A stretch of DNA of 64,000 bases from UBA1140 sp964573285 (GTDB lineage Bacteria > Campylobacterota > Campylobacteria > Campylobacterales > Sulfurovaceae), in assembly GCA_964573285.1 (NCBI GenBank), contig CAZNJD010000009.1, positions 53,546 through 117,545 of the forward strand. The letters are read 5' to 3'. This document shows positions 43,510 through 53,077 of the stretch, piece by piece. Position numbers and translations under genes: made by a program. The notes under the pieces were generated by a model. It was not told the origin of the DNA and made no database searches. It worked only from the letters and a program-made list of their open reading frames with translations. How positions within the stretch are numbered: the first letter of the stretch is position 1; every line of letters begins with the position of its first letter.

Positions 43510-44574
43510 TTAGGAATAGACCTCTAACTCATTATATAAACTATCTCTTTGTACAGGTATGAACCCTGCATTTTTAATCATAGTTACAAACTCATCTAAT
43601 TTCATACCATTTGAACTATTAGCTCCTGCTGCAGATTGGATAGACTCTTGTTGAATAGTACCATCTAAATCGTCTGCTCCAAACTCTTGGGCTATTAAAG
43701 CTAGATTTATAGTAGAGGTTGCCCAATAGGCTTTGATATGAGGAATATTATCAAGTAGTATTCTACTAATAGCATAGGTTTTTAATATCTCTTGACCTGT
43801 TAAAAAATCTGTAACTTTTAGGAAGTTATTTTCTCGTTGATATACTAAAGGGATAAAAGCATTAAATCCACCTGTTATATCTTGTAAATCACGCAATCTT
43901 AACATATGGTCAATACGATTTGCTCTACTCTCTATATGTCCAAAAAGCATTGTAGCATTACTCTGCTTACCTCTTTGATGCCATTTCTTATGTATCTCTA
44001 GCCACTGTGTAGAAGTTACTTTACCTTTACATAGATACTCTCTAACCTTTTCATCAAATATCTCTGCTCCCCCACCTGGCATAGAATTTACACCACTATC
44101 TATCATCTTATCTAATACATCATCATAGCTTAAACCATATTGACGATGTAAGAAATCAACCTCTGCGGCTGTCATAGATTTGATATGAATATCTGGGAAA
44201 TGCTCTTTTATCTTTTGAAAAGCTCCCATATACCACTCTACTCCATCATTTGGATTATGTGCTGATACTATATGTAATTCTTTAGCACCACTCTCTATTG
44301 CCTTTTTGGCTATATCTAAAATTTCAGTATGACTCATAGTATATTGATTTGGGTTTTTTCTACTAGCACTATATGCACAAAACTTACAAATATCTGCACA
44401 GATATTAGTAGGGTTGATATGACGATTGATATTAAAATAACTCTTATTTCCAAATTTTTCACGCCGAATAGTGTCTGCTAATTCACCTAATGAAAACAAA
44501 TCTAACTCATATAAAGCTTCTCCATCTTCTTGTGTTAATCTCTTTTTATTTTTTATCTTTTCTATTAAACTCAT
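43510..44574 (-). CDS. mqnE: Aminofutalosine synthase MqnE
   Basis: A 354-residue radical SAM enzyme of the futalosine menaquinone route, joining the chorismate-derived enol ether with SAM's adenosyl radical. The iron-sulfur motif CADICKFCAYSA (CxxxCxxC) is near residue 58. HIVSAHNPNDGVEWY and SMPGGGAEIFDEKVREYLCKGK are the MqnE/MqnC family blocks, and GADDLDGTIQQESIQSAAGA closes the domain. The sequence fits the Campylobacter MqnE type rather than MqnC. It is monocistronic with its own promoter. Confidence 0.88.
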   Translation of the reverse strand: MSLIEKIKNKKRLTQEDGEALYELDLFSLGELADTIRREKFGNKSYFNINRHINPTNICADICKFCAYSASRKNPNQYTMSHTEILDIAKKAIESGAKELHIVSAHNPNDGVEWYMGAFQKIKEHFPDIHIKSMTAAEVDFLHRQYGLSYDDVLDKMIDSGVNSMPGGGAEIFDEKVREYLCKGKVTSTQWLEIHKKWHQRGKQSNATMLFGHIESRANRIDHMLRLRDLQDITGGFNAFIPLVYQRENNFLKVTDFLTGQEILKTYAISRILLDNIPHIKAYWATSTINLALIAQEFGADDLDGTIQQESIQSAAGANSSNGMKLDEFVTMIKNAGFIPVQRDSLYNELEVYS

Positions 44575-44599
44575 TGACTATCCATAATTATTTTTTGGT

Positions 44600-44608
44600 A
44601 TTATAGCA
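44600..44608 (-). promoter_or_regulatory. Extended -10 promoter of mqnE
   Basis: TGCTATAAT on the minus strand, an exact TGnTATAAT, 26 nt upstream of the mqnE ATG. A small inverted repeat tagcaa-gta-ttgcta (44604-44618) overlaps its upstream edge. Confidence 0.55.
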
Positions 44609-44699
44609 AGTATTGCTAACATATATAATGATAACACATAAATTAATAATATGTTATTTAATTTTTAGCTATACTAAATAAAATAAAAAAAGAGTTAAA

Positions 44700-45515
44700 A
44701 TGAGACAAGTCAAAACTGAAAAATCAATAAGACAAATTGTTAGAAGTTCTGTTGAAGCATATGCTAATGGATTTGAAGCAAGGCATATTGGTGAAGTTGA
44801 TAATCCTAATGGAACTATTAATATGAAAATTCATAATGTATTTATATCAGCATTAGGAGAAGAGATACAATATTATACGGCTCTTGTTCGTTCATTGGAT
44901 AGTTCTCTCGGTAATATGTTAGAAAAAATGGCAATAAATATTGCAAAGCTTTTTTATAAAGTAGAAAAAAATGTAGAAGGGAATTTATATCCTGAACAAA
45001 CAACTAAAATAGCAGAATTTTTAGAAGCCTATAAAAATAATAAAAATCCATTAAAACCTTCAGTATCACATTATGAAGAAATAAAAAATATAAAAACAGA
45101 TTCAAAATTAATTGCTAAAACTCATATTAGTGATTATTATTTATATGATGAACAAACTAATATACATCATTTAATAGAATTGAAAATTGGTGGCGATTTA
45201 GATAATAAAAAAGCAAGAAGTGAAAAAGAAGCAATATTTGAGCAATATGCGATTTTAGCAAACTCATTAGGAAAAGATGCAAAAATAAAATGTCATTTTG
45301 CAACTGCTTATAATAGATTTGGAGAAGATAAAGAGTGGAAACAAACTAGAGTTTTACAATTTTTTGCTAAAGAAGAGTTACTGATTGGAAAAGATTTTTG
45401 GAATTTGGTTTGCTGTAGTGATAAAGGTTATCAAATTGTAATTGATGAGTATAAAAAGTCAGCTTATTTTATTAATGAAGCATTAGAAAATATTAAAAAA
45501 GAATATTTAGGTTAG
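44700..45515 (+). CDS. Putative type II restriction endonuclease
   Basis: A 271-residue protein directly before a DNA adenine methylase, which is why I call it a restriction enzyme. A PD-(D/E)XK-type core is suggested by ISDYYLYDE (Asp145/Asp150) followed by HHLIELKIGG with Glu160 and Lys162. The N-terminal half is helical. It may belong to the TdeIII-type endonucleases, but I could not verify that or the recognition site. AGAG precedes the ATG. The methylase starts 2 nt after its stop, so both come from one mRNA. The region is more AT-rich than neighbours, consistent with transfer. Confidence 0.65.
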   Translation: MRQVKTEKSIRQIVRSSVEAYANGFEARHIGEVDNPNGTINMKIHNVFISALGEEIQYYTALVRSLDSSLGNMLEKMAINIAKLFYKVEKNVEGNLYPEQTTKIAEFLEAYKNNKNPLKPSVSHYEEIKNIKTDSKLIAKTHISDYYLYDEQTNIHHLIELKIGGDLDNKKARSEKEAIFEQYAILANSLGKDAKIKCHFATAYNRFGEDKEWKQTRVLQFFAKEELLIGKDFWNLVCCSDKGYQIVIDEYKKSAYFINEALENIKKEYLG

Positions 45516-45517
45516 AT

Positions 45518-46687
45518 ATGACAGTATCAAGTAAATATTTCAAATCTAATATATTACAAAATAGATTATCACCCATTTTAAAATGGGCTGGGGGCAAAGA
45601 ACAAGAATTAAAGCATATTCACCCTATGATACCTAGAAAATTCAATAGATATTATGAACCATTTGTAGGTGGAGGAGCAGTTTATTTTAGTATAAATTCA
45701 AAGGAAATGTTTATAAATGATAAATCTTATGAATTAATTGATTTATATAAAATCATTAAAAATCAAGATGAATTATTTTTTAATTCAGTAGAAGAAATGA
45801 TTTATAATTGGAAATTATTAGAAATAATAGTATTGAATAATTCAAATGAGTTAATTAATATTTATCTTGACTTTTCTTCTAATATAGTTGATGAACTTTA
45901 TCTTAATAATTGGATTTTAGAGTTTACAATCAGGCATTCAGAAGAGTTTAATGGAATGCTCAAAACAAATTTTAATATTAACCTTGATAATTTTATTAAA
46001 GAAATTAAAAAAAATCTTTTAAATAAAATCAAGCGAATGAAAAAAATAGAATTGGAAAAAGGAAAACTACCAACTAATGATATATTGGATAATATTGAAG
46101 CATCATTAAAAAGTGCTTTTTATATGCACTTTAGATATTTATATAATAATATCAAAAAATACAATATTGAGAAATCAAAAGAAGTTGCAATTTTCTTTTT
46201 TATTAGAAACTTTGCATATAGTGGTATGTTTAGATATAACAAAAAAGGAGATTTTAATGTTCCATATGGTGGGATAGGATATAATAGAAAAAATTTATCT
46301 AAAAAACTTAATTATTTAAAATCTAAAGAGTTAAATCAACATCTATTAAAAACTACTATTGAAAATTTAGATTTTAAAGATTTTTTAAATAAATATACTC
46401 TAACAAAAAATGATTTTATATTTTTAGACCCACCATATGATAGTGATTTTAGCACTTATGCAAAAAATGAATTTACAAGAGATGACCAAACAAGATTAGC
46501 AAATTATCTTATAAAAGAGTGTAAAGCTAAATGGATGATGATAATTAAAAATACTGATTTTATATTTGATTTATATAATAAGAATAATATATATATTACT
46601 CTTTTCGATAAAAAGTATCTTGTTAGTTTTCAAAATAGAAACAATAAAAATACAAAGCATTTATTAATTAGAAATTATAATGATTAA
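45518..46687 (+). CDS. DNA adenine-N6 methyltransferase (D12 class)
   Basis: A 389-residue methylase of the Dam/D12 (alpha) group that protects the site cut by the preceding enzyme. The SAM-binding motifs are KWAGGKEQEL (residues 22-31) and YEPFVGGGAVYF (46-57), and the catalytic DPPY is at 304-307 followed by DSDFSTYAK. Between motif I and DPPY lies a long target-recognition region (about 90-250), larger than in Dam itself (about 280 residues total). The specificity is not deducible. A hairpin follows the stop. Confidence 0.88.
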   Translation: MTVSSKYFKSNILQNRLSPILKWAGGKEQELKHIHPMIPRKFNRYYEPFVGGGAVYFSINSKEMFINDKSYELIDLYKIIKNQDELFFNSVEEMIYNWKLLEIIVLNNSNELINIYLDFSSNIVDELYLNNWILEFTIRHSEEFNGMLKTNFNINLDNFIKEIKKNLLNKIKRMKKIELEKGKLPTNDILDNIEASLKSAFYMHFRYLYNNIKKYNIEKSKEVAIFFFIRNFAYSGMFRYNKKGDFNVPYGGIGYNRKNLSKKLNYLKSKELNQHLLKTTIENLDFKDFLNKYTLTKNDFIFLDPPYDSDFSTYAKNEFTRDDQTRLANYLIKECKAKWMMIIKNTDFIFDLYNKNNIYITLFDKKYLVSFQNRNNKNTKHLLIRNYND

Positions 46688-46690
46688 ACA

Positions 46691-46709
46691 TTGGTGTAAT
46701 TAACACCAA
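46691..46709. terminator. Hairpin after the restriction-modification genes
   Basis: Perfect 7-bp stem ttggtgt / acaccaa with a 5-nt loop, 4 nt past the methylase stop and before the convergent usp gene. No U-run follows on the plus strand. Confidence 0.4.
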
Positions 46710-46731
46710 ATGCCATAAAGATTATTATCAA

Positions 46732-47553
46732 TTAGGTAAAACATCTAACAAATATCAATATATCTGTAGTAATTTCTTTTGCAATATAACTAGATATTGA
46801 CCCTAATAAAAAATTTTTGGGTGAACTATGTGATGCAGTTACTACTAAATCTGGTGCTTTTTTTTCTATATAATCCAAAATACCATATGGTAATGATAAA
46901 CTAGCATCACTCAACTCACCGTCAATTCCTACATCCATACTAAACTCTTCTAAAAGCTTTTGGGCTATTTCTCTATTTTCATCTTGATACTCTACCATAT
47001 CTACATATCCTATATCATACATACTCATAGTCGTAGCTATGGTTTCATATCCATATACCAAAGCAAAATTAGCATCGAAATTTTCTTTCATAAATTCAAT
47101 AGCATCTTTGGATTTAATAGATAAATCAGTAGGTATTAATATATTTTTATACTCTTTATATCTATCTTTGATAATTAGTAGTGTCTTTTTGGCTTCTCTT
47201 ATGATTTTTTCATATTTAATATTAGCCCCTGTAATAACTATATCTATATTATCTCTTTTCGCCTCCACTACTGCTCTATCACTACTATCTCCAAAATAGA
47301 CTATAGTATGATAGTTTATATTTTTTTTGATATTCAACTCATCAAACATCTTATTTATACTATTTTTAACTACCTCTTTATCTATAGGTACATTTTTATT
47401 ATAAAAAGGTAAATCAAAAAATGGAATATGTATAGTATATAAAATTATAATCTTCGCATCAAATTTATCAGCAAACTCTATTGATTTCATTAAAATATCT
47501 CTGCTAAGTTTTGAATTATCTATTACAGCTAATATCTGTTTTATGGGTTTCAT
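46732..47553 (-). CDS. Tandem universal stress protein
   Basis: A 273-residue protein with two UspA-like domains (about 1-130 and 135-273). The first begins KQILAVIDNSKLSRDILMKS, the second NILIPTDLSIKSKDAIEFM, and the C-terminal ATP-binding-type block is VVTASHSSPKNFLLGSISSYIAKE. The ATP motif (GxxGxxS) is recognisable only in the second half, as ASHSSPKNFLLGSIS. Usp proteins aid survival under stress. Separated from radA by about 100 bp. Confidence 0.82.
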   Translation of the reverse strand: MKPIKQILAVIDNSKLSRDILMKSIEFADKFDAKIIILYTIHIPFFDLPFYNKNVPIDKEVVKNSINKMFDELNIKKNINYHTIVYFGDSSDRAVVEAKRDNIDIVITGANIKYEKIIREAKKTLLIIKDRYKEYKNILIPTDLSIKSKDAIEFMKENFDANFALVYGYETIATTMSMYDIGYVDMVEYQDENREIAQKLLEEFSMDVGIDGELSDASLSLPYGILDYIEKKAPDLVVTASHSSPKNFLLGSISSYIAKEITTDILIFVRCFT

Positions 47554-47653
47554 AATTTATCCTTTTTTGTGTTAAATTTTATATTAGATATAATAGCACA
47601 AAAATAATCAATTAAAAGTTTTACTTAAAAAAAAGAGAAAAAAGATTTAAAAA

Positions 47654-49003
47654 TTACATCCACTCCACAACTTTAGAGACCTCATTAGCGATATAACACT
47701 TTATCGTAGTCTCTTCTAATGGTTTAATAGGTATAACAGCTTTGCTAAATCCTTGGGTTGCCATCTCTTTGAGTCGTTGGGACAAGGCTGAGACTTCTCT
47801 AATTTCACCTGTTAAACTTACTTCACCCAAAAATATAGTTTCACTACTTAACTCTCTATCTCTATATGAACTTAAAATTGCAGCAATGATTGCCAAATCG
47901 GCTGCGGGTTCATTAATTTTAATTCCTCCTGATATATTTACAAATACATCATAAGTACCTAATGGTAAATCTAGCTTTTTTTCTAGTAGAGCTAAAAGCA
48001 TATTGAGTCGATTATTATCAAATCCTGTTGAGCTTCGTTTTGGGTGACCATATGCTTCACCTACTAATGCTTGTATCTCTATAACAATAGGACGGCTACC
48101 CTCCATCATAACGGTTAATGCTGAACCTGAAGCTAATTTCTCTTTGTTGAAAAATCTTCCTGCTATAGTTTTAGCATCTAGTAGTCCTTTTTTACTCATT
48201 TCAAATATTCCTACCTCATTAGTACTACCGAAACGGTTTTTGAACCCTCTTAGTATTCTTAGTTCTGAGTTAACATCTCCTTCAAAATATAATACAGTAT
48301 CAACCATATGCTCTAAAACTCTAGGCCCTGCAATAGAGCCATCTTTGGTAATATGACCGATAATAAATATAGGTATATCAAGACTTTTTGCTATTCGCAT
48401 TAGCTCAAAGGTGATGGTTCTCACTTGTGTAACTGAGCCTGGGGCTGATGGAGTATTTTCTGAATAAAGTGTTTGAATAGAGTCTATAACTATAAAAGCG
48501 TAGTTTTTACTATTTATCTCTTGGCTAATAGTTTGCATATTTATCTCGGGTAGTAAAAATAGCTCTTTATAGTTAGCATCTAATCTATTGGCACGAAGTT
48601 TTATCTGTCCTGCTGACTCTTCACCTGATACATAAAGTACATTAGTTTTAGTTTTAGCTAGATTTCCTGCTATTTTTAGAAGTAGGGTTGATTTACCAAT
48701 ACCTGGACTACCACCTATTAAAGTAAGAGACCCTGGAACTATTCCACCACCTAAAACTAAATCTAACTCTTTACTTCCTGAACTAAATCGTTTAATATTC
48801 TCTTGTTTAACTTCTGTTATAGGTGTTGCTTTGGTAGTTGCACCTGATTTTGTAATTTGTTTGGATTCTTCTACAAATTTTATCTGTTCTGTTGTGAGTT
48901 CTATCATTGTATCCCATTGATTACAGCCTGTGCATTTACCTAACCATTTAGGAGATTGAAATCCACACGCTTGACACTCAAATAGGGTTCTTTTTTTTGC
49001 CAT
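47654..49003 (-). CDS. radA: DNA repair protein RadA
   Basis: A 449-residue RecA-like ATPase that drives branch migration in recombination. The N-terminal zinc ribbon has Cys10, Cys13, Cys24 and Cys27. Walker A is GGSPGIGKSTLLL, LYVSGEES marks Walker B-side elements, KNRFG is the RadA-specific motif and the C-terminal Lon-like domain includes GTYDVFVNISGGIKINEPAADLA. Full length. Confidence 0.95.
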   Translation of the reverse strand: MAKKRTLFECQACGFQSPKWLGKCTGCNQWDTMIELTTEQIKFVEESKQITKSGATTKATPITEVKQENIKRFSSGSKELDLVLGGGIVPGSLTLIGGSPGIGKSTLLLKIAGNLAKTKTNVLYVSGEESAGQIKLRANRLDANYKELFLLPEINMQTISQEINSKNYAFIVIDSIQTLYSENTPSAPGSVTQVRTITFELMRIAKSLDIPIFIIGHITKDGSIAGPRVLEHMVDTVLYFEGDVNSELRILRGFKNRFGSTNEVGIFEMSKKGLLDAKTIAGRFFNKEKLASGSALTVMMEGSRPIVIEIQALVGEAYGHPKRSSTGFDNNRLNMLLALLEKKLDLPLGTYDVFVNISGGIKINEPAADLAIIAAILSSYRDRELSSETIFLGEVSLTGEIREVSALSQRLKEMATQGFSKAVIPIKPLEETTIKCYIANEVSKVVEWM

Positions 49004-49064
49004 TATTCATCTTTTATTATTTTTTTATAATAATAGTATGTTTTTTAGGAATTGTAATTGAATT

Positions 49065-49469
49065 TTAAAATAATAGTATATTTCCACTATCACTAGCATA
49101 CTCATAAAAAAACTGATATAAATCAGCACTCCATTTATCTTTATAAATATCTTTTAGTTTAGGGCATATTTCTAAAATTTCTTCTTTAAATTTACCTGCT
49201 TGGACTATTGCTTCCCACTCATCTTGTGTATGAATGGGTAAAAATTCATCATCAGATATATCACAATAAAATTTAATTCTATTTACAAAAATCTCTTTAC
49301 CTTTTACTGCATCTCCCATACTCATATCAGTTTTTTTCTTAATTATTTGATTACTTTTCTGATTGAATATGGTTGTCAAAGTATCGTTGATGCCTTTTAT
49401 AGTAAATAAATTTGTGTCATAAGCATTAGATAGTGATATTATCATAAAATATATTAGATTTTTTGTCAA
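49065..49469 (-). CDS. Secreted small protein with cytochrome-c-like pattern but no haem motif
   Basis: A 134-residue protein with a probable signal peptide (ending near SNAYD). The start is TTG with GAGGAG 6 nt upstream. The mature part has DAVKGKEIFVNRIKFYCDISDDEF and HTQDEWEAI, then EICPKLKDIYKDKW and FFYEYASDSGN. This recalls small cytochrome-c-like proteins of sulfur-oxidising Campylobacterota, but there is no CxxCH. Two cysteines might pair in a disulfide. The function is unknown. Confidence 0.5.
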   Translation of the reverse strand: MTKNLIYFMIISLSNAYDTNLFTIKGINDTLTTIFNQKSNQIIKKKTDMSMGDAVKGKEIFVNRIKFYCDISDDEFLPIHTQDEWEAIVQAGKFKEEILEICPKLKDIYKDKWSADLYQFFYEYASDSGNILLF

Positions 49470-49634
49470 TTGATACTCCTCTTTCGGGGTGACAATAGAA
49501 GTATATACTATAAATGTGTTTTGGTCGTGTAGCCATAGTGTAGTTATTGTGGAGTTTATAAAAATATTCCATTTTCAGAAAAATTATAGTTATAAGAGTG
49601 TATTCTACAATAATTTTTTTAGCTAGGATTAGAA

Positions 49635-50207
49635 ATGATAGAAATCTCACGAAAGACCAAAGAGACACAAATATCTATTGGAGTAGAATTATATGGTTTG
49701 GGTCAATCCAATATCAATACAGGAGTAGGTTTTCTTGACCATATGTTAGAAGCCTTATCAAAACACTCTCATATGAATATAAATCTAACTTGTAAGGGAG
49801 ATACTCATATAGATGACCATCACTCTGTAGAAGATATAGGGATAGTATTAGGTCAAGCATTTGCCAAAGCTGTTTATCCTGTAGGAACAATAGAGAGATA
49901 TGGTAATGCTACAATTGTAATGGATGAGGCTTCTGTAACATGTGATTTGGATATATCTAATCGTCCATTTTTGGTTTTTGATATGCCTATAGAGGGCAAA
50001 ATTGGTTCATTTGATGTTGAGTTAGTTGAGGAGTTTTTTAGAGCTTTTGCTTTCAATGCCCATTTGAGTGTTCATATTATTTATAATCGTGGAAAAAATA
50101 AACATCATATAGTAGAGGCATCATTTAAAGCTTTGGCTGTTGCATTGCGTAGAGCATTAACAATAAATAAAAATGCTGGGATACCAAGTACAAAGGGTGT
50201 TCTATGA
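49635..50207 (+). CDS. hisB: Imidazoleglycerol-phosphate dehydratase
   Basis: A 190-residue monofunctional HisB that dehydrates imidazoleglycerol phosphate in histidine synthesis. FLDHMLEALSKHSHM, DDHHSVEDIGIVLGQA (manganese-binding HHxxE) and NKHHIVEASFKALAVALR (second HHxxE) are all visible. The stop overlaps kdsC as ATGA. Other his genes are not adjacent. Confidence 0.95.
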   Translation: MIEISRKTKETQISIGVELYGLGQSNINTGVGFLDHMLEALSKHSHMNINLTCKGDTHIDDHHSVEDIGIVLGQAFAKAVYPVGTIERYGNATIVMDEASVTCDLDISNRPFLVFDMPIEGKIGSFDVELVEEFFRAFAFNAHLSVHIIYNRGKNKHHIVEASFKALAVALRRALTINKNAGIPSTKGVL

Positions 50208-50701
50208 GTATTGAACTAATTGTTTTAGATGTAGATGGTACTATGACCAATGGCAAGATAACTTATACACAAAATGGTAATGAAATTAAATCATTTTGTG
50301 TTAAAGATGGTTTGGCTATATCTTCATGGATTAGACTGGGTAAACAGGTAGCTATTATTACAGGAAGAAAATCCAAAATTGTTGAAAGAAGAGCCAAAGA
50401 GTTAGGTATCAAATATCTCTATCAAGGTGTAGAAGATAAAAAAAGAGTTTTACAAACTATTTTGGATGAACTAGAACTAGATATGGGAAATGTTGCTTCT
50501 GTTGGTGACGATTTAAATGATTATAGTATGTTATCTTCCTCTCAAATATCATTTGTTCCTGCTAATGCCTCTATGGATGTTCAAAAGATTGCTAATATAG
50601 TTTTATCTAAAAATGGTGGAGATGGTGCTGTTCGAGAGATGATAGAAAAATTAATTGAACTAGAGGGTTTAAGAGAGAAGTATTTGAGATTATGGTATTA
50701 A
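50204..50701 (+). CDS. kdsC: KDO-8-phosphate phosphatase
   Basis: A 165-residue HAD-family phosphatase that makes free KDO for the lipopolysaccharide core. The nucleophile motif is VLDVDGTMTNG (residues 7-17), the second motif IITGRKS, and the last SVGDDLNDYSML. It lacks a large cap domain, as KdsC-type enzymes do. It overlaps hisB by 4 nt and lptC by 10 nt. Confidence 0.9.
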   Translation: MSIELIVLDVDGTMTNGKITYTQNGNEIKSFCVKDGLAISSWIRLGKQVAIITGRKSKIVERRAKELGIKYLYQGVEDKKRVLQTILDELELDMGNVASVGDDLNDYSMLSSSQISFVPANASMDVQKIANIVLSKNGGDGAVREMIEKLIELEGLREKYLRLWY

Positions 50702-51198
50702 GAGTAGAATATATTTTATTAATCTCTTTGGGGATTTTATCTTTCTTTATATTTATAGAGCAACCTAATAATATTGATGCAATTGAATCCAACTCTTCCA
50801 AAGAGGCATTATTTCGGGATTTTTCTCTAGTAGAGATTAATCAAAATGGCATAGAAAATGAGTTAAAAGCTACAGAAGCTATTAAATATAAAAATTCTCT
50901 TGAAGCTAGAGATATAAATATAACTCATGAAAAAGTTTATCATATATTGGCTCAAAGAGCTATTTATAAAAAAAATCTACTCTCTATAGAAAAAAATATC
51001 ACACTCAAAAAAGATAATGAGATGAAGTTCCAAACAGATAATTTGGAATATCATATAAAAGAGAAAATAGCTTATATAAAAGATAGTTTTATAATAGATA
51101 TAAATGGTAGCAAAATTCTTGGTTCTCACCTTAGATATGATTTAAATAAAGGAGAGATTTCTGCTGATGGGATTAATGCTACTATTGAGTATAATTAA
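50692..51198 (+). CDS. lptC: Lipopolysaccharide export protein LptC
   Basis: A 168-residue protein anchored by one N-terminal helix (about 4-21) with a periplasmic beta-jellyroll domain, seen as alternating strands such as VYHILAQRAIYKKNLLSIEK and FQTDNLEYHIKEKIAYI. LptC links the inner-membrane LptB2FG transporter to LptA in LPS export. It overlaps kdsC by 10 nt. lptA, which usually follows in relatives, is not here. A TRAP permease lies on the other strand instead. Confidence 0.8.
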   Translation: MVLRVEYILLISLGILSFFIFIEQPNNIDAIESNSSKEALFRDFSLVEINQNGIENELKATEAIKYKNSLEARDINITHEKVYHILAQRAIYKKNLLSIEKNITLKKDNEMKFQTDNLEYHIKEKIAYIKDSFIIDINGSKILGSHLRYDLNKGEISADGINATIEYN

Positions 51199-51205
51199 AT
51201 AAACT

Positions 51206-53059
51206 TTATTTTCCAAATATATAAATCAAATCAGGGAATAGCAAAATAATAACCAAAGCCAATATCTGCAAAGCAATAAAAGGTATAACACCTCTATAAA
51301 TCTCTCCAGTAGTCACCAAATCTCCAGCACTTCCTTTTAGATAAAACAGAGCAAATCCAAACGGAGGAGTCAAAAATGATGCTTGGAGATTGAGAGCTAT
51401 CAATATAGCAAACCAAATAGGGTCAATTCCAAATGTGTGAATGATAGGTACTAAGATAGGTACAACTACAAAAGCAATCTCGATAAAATCTATAAAAAAG
51501 CCCAAAAGGAATATAATCAACATAGCAAATAGAATAAATGCCCACTTACTACCCATATCTTCTGCAAAAAATTGTAATGCCATATCTTGACCACCAAGTT
51601 CGTTAAAGACTAGTGAAAAGGCTGTTGCACCAATTAATATCATAAATATCATAGAGGTTAATTTTACTGTTTCAATAGAGGCATATCGTAGTAGTTCAAA
51701 TGAGAACTGTCTATTTATAGCCGTCAAAACCAAAGCACCTATAACTCCAATAGCAGCCGATTCAGTAGGAGATGCAACTCCTGCAAATATAGAACCCAAA
51801 ACTGCCAAAATCAAAATAAGTGGAGGAGTAATAACTTTAAAAGCTTCTCTTGCCATATCACTATATTTTTCATCACTCTCTATAGCAGGAGCTACTTCTG
51901 AATTAAACCGTGCATAGATTAAAATATATAATATATATAAAATAATTAATAAGATACCAGGAACTACAGCAGCCCGAAACAAATCTCCTACACTTAAATG
52001 CATCTGGTCACCTAAAACAATCAAAACAATAGATGGGGGGATAATCTGACCTAGTGTTCCACTAGCTACAATTGAACCAGTTGCTAATTCAGGCTTGTAA
52101 TTGTGTTTAAGCATCAAAGGCAAAGCAATTAAACTCATCATTACAACAGAAGCTCCCACAATTCCAGTACTAGCAGCTAATATTGCACCAACTACTACTA
52201 CAGAGATAGCTAAACCTCCTCTAATTCCACCAAATAGTTTACCCATAGATAGTAATAAATCTTCTGCTATTTTAGACTTTTCAAGTATCAATCCCATCAA
52301 AATAAATAGAGGAACAGCCATTAATGTTACATTTTGCATAATACCATAAACACGATAAGGTAACATCTCCAAAACCTCTAATCCCAACTCTTCACTAACC
52401 AAAGCAAATAGTAGTGCCACTCCAGCAAATACAAAAGCCACTTGAAATCCACTCATTAATAGAACTAAAGTCAAGAGAAACATAAGCCACAAAGGGTTAA
52501 GTAAAAATGGTAAATGTAATAATGCTATAGCAAATAGCACAACCACTCCACCAATCAATCCAAAAAGCAACCTTTTGTTATCTACTCTAGCATAAGATTT
52601 AATAATTTCTGAAATAGCCTGAAACACCAAAAGAACAAATGCCAAAAATAGAATACTCTTTACAATAAACCGATATTTCAATCCCCCAGGGTCACTAGAT
52701 ATTTCATTTTGGAGAAAACTTTGCACAGCCATATCAAAAGAGCCTTGTAAAAAAAATAGAGAAAATGGTATAAGCAAAAACAGCATAGATAGTATCTCTA
52801 TTATAGCTTTATTTTGAATTGAATAGTTAGCAAAAAATATATCTACTCTGACATGTTTATCATGTTTTAATGCGTATGAAAGCCCTAACAAAAATACTAT
52901 ATCAAAAATATGCCACTCTATCTCTTGTAAAGCAATTGAACCTTCCGAAAACAGATAACGCATTAGTGCATCATAACCTATAAATAAGGCTAATAATATT
53001 ACTAATATAGCTGTTAAATAGCCTACTTTTTTAGTTATAATATCTATGTAATAGCTCAT
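51206..53059 (-). CDS. Fused TRAP transporter permease (DctQ-DctM)
   Basis: A 617-residue inner-membrane protein combining the small and large TRAP permease subunits. The DctQ part is about residues 1-165 (four helices, with LQEIEWHIFDIVFLLG). The DctM part is about 185-617 (around a dozen helices, with GSIVASGTLGQIIPPSIVLIVLG and ASPTESAAIGVIGA). It imports organic acids or similar solutes with a sodium or proton gradient. No DctP binding protein is adjacent, so the substrate is open. Confidence 0.88.
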   Translation of the reverse strand: MSYYIDIITKKVGYLTAILVILLALFIGYDALMRYLFSEGSIALQEIEWHIFDIVFLLGLSYALKHDKHVRVDIFFANYSIQNKAIIEILSMLFLLIPFSLFFLQGSFDMAVQSFLQNEISSDPGGLKYRFIVKSILFLAFVLLVFQAISEIIKSYARVDNKRLLFGLIGGVVVLFAIALLHLPFLLNPLWLMFLLTLVLLMSGFQVAFVFAGVALLFALVSEELGLEVLEMLPYRVYGIMQNVTLMAVPLFILMGLILEKSKIAEDLLLSMGKLFGGIRGGLAISVVVVGAILAASTGIVGASVVMMSLIALPLMLKHNYKPELATGSIVASGTLGQIIPPSIVLIVLGDQMHLSVGDLFRAAVVPGILLIILYILYILIYARFNSEVAPAIESDEKYSDMAREAFKVITPPLILILAVLGSIFAGVASPTESAAIGVIGALVLTAINRQFSFELLRYASIETVKLTSMIFMILIGATAFSLVFNELGGQDMALQFFAEDMGSKWAFILFAMLIIFLLGFFIDFIEIAFVVVPILVPIIHTFGIDPIWFAILIALNLQASFLTPPFGFALFYLKGSAGDLVTTGEIYRGVIPFIALQILALVIILLFPDLIYIFGK

Positions 53060-53077
53060 TTTATAAACTTTACTCCT

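Noticed and set aside
49426..49668. An 80-codon minus-strand frame upstream of hisB.
   Set aside because: It overlaps the secreted protein gene and the hisB start and shows no ribosome-binding site. The shorter TTG-started gene fits better.
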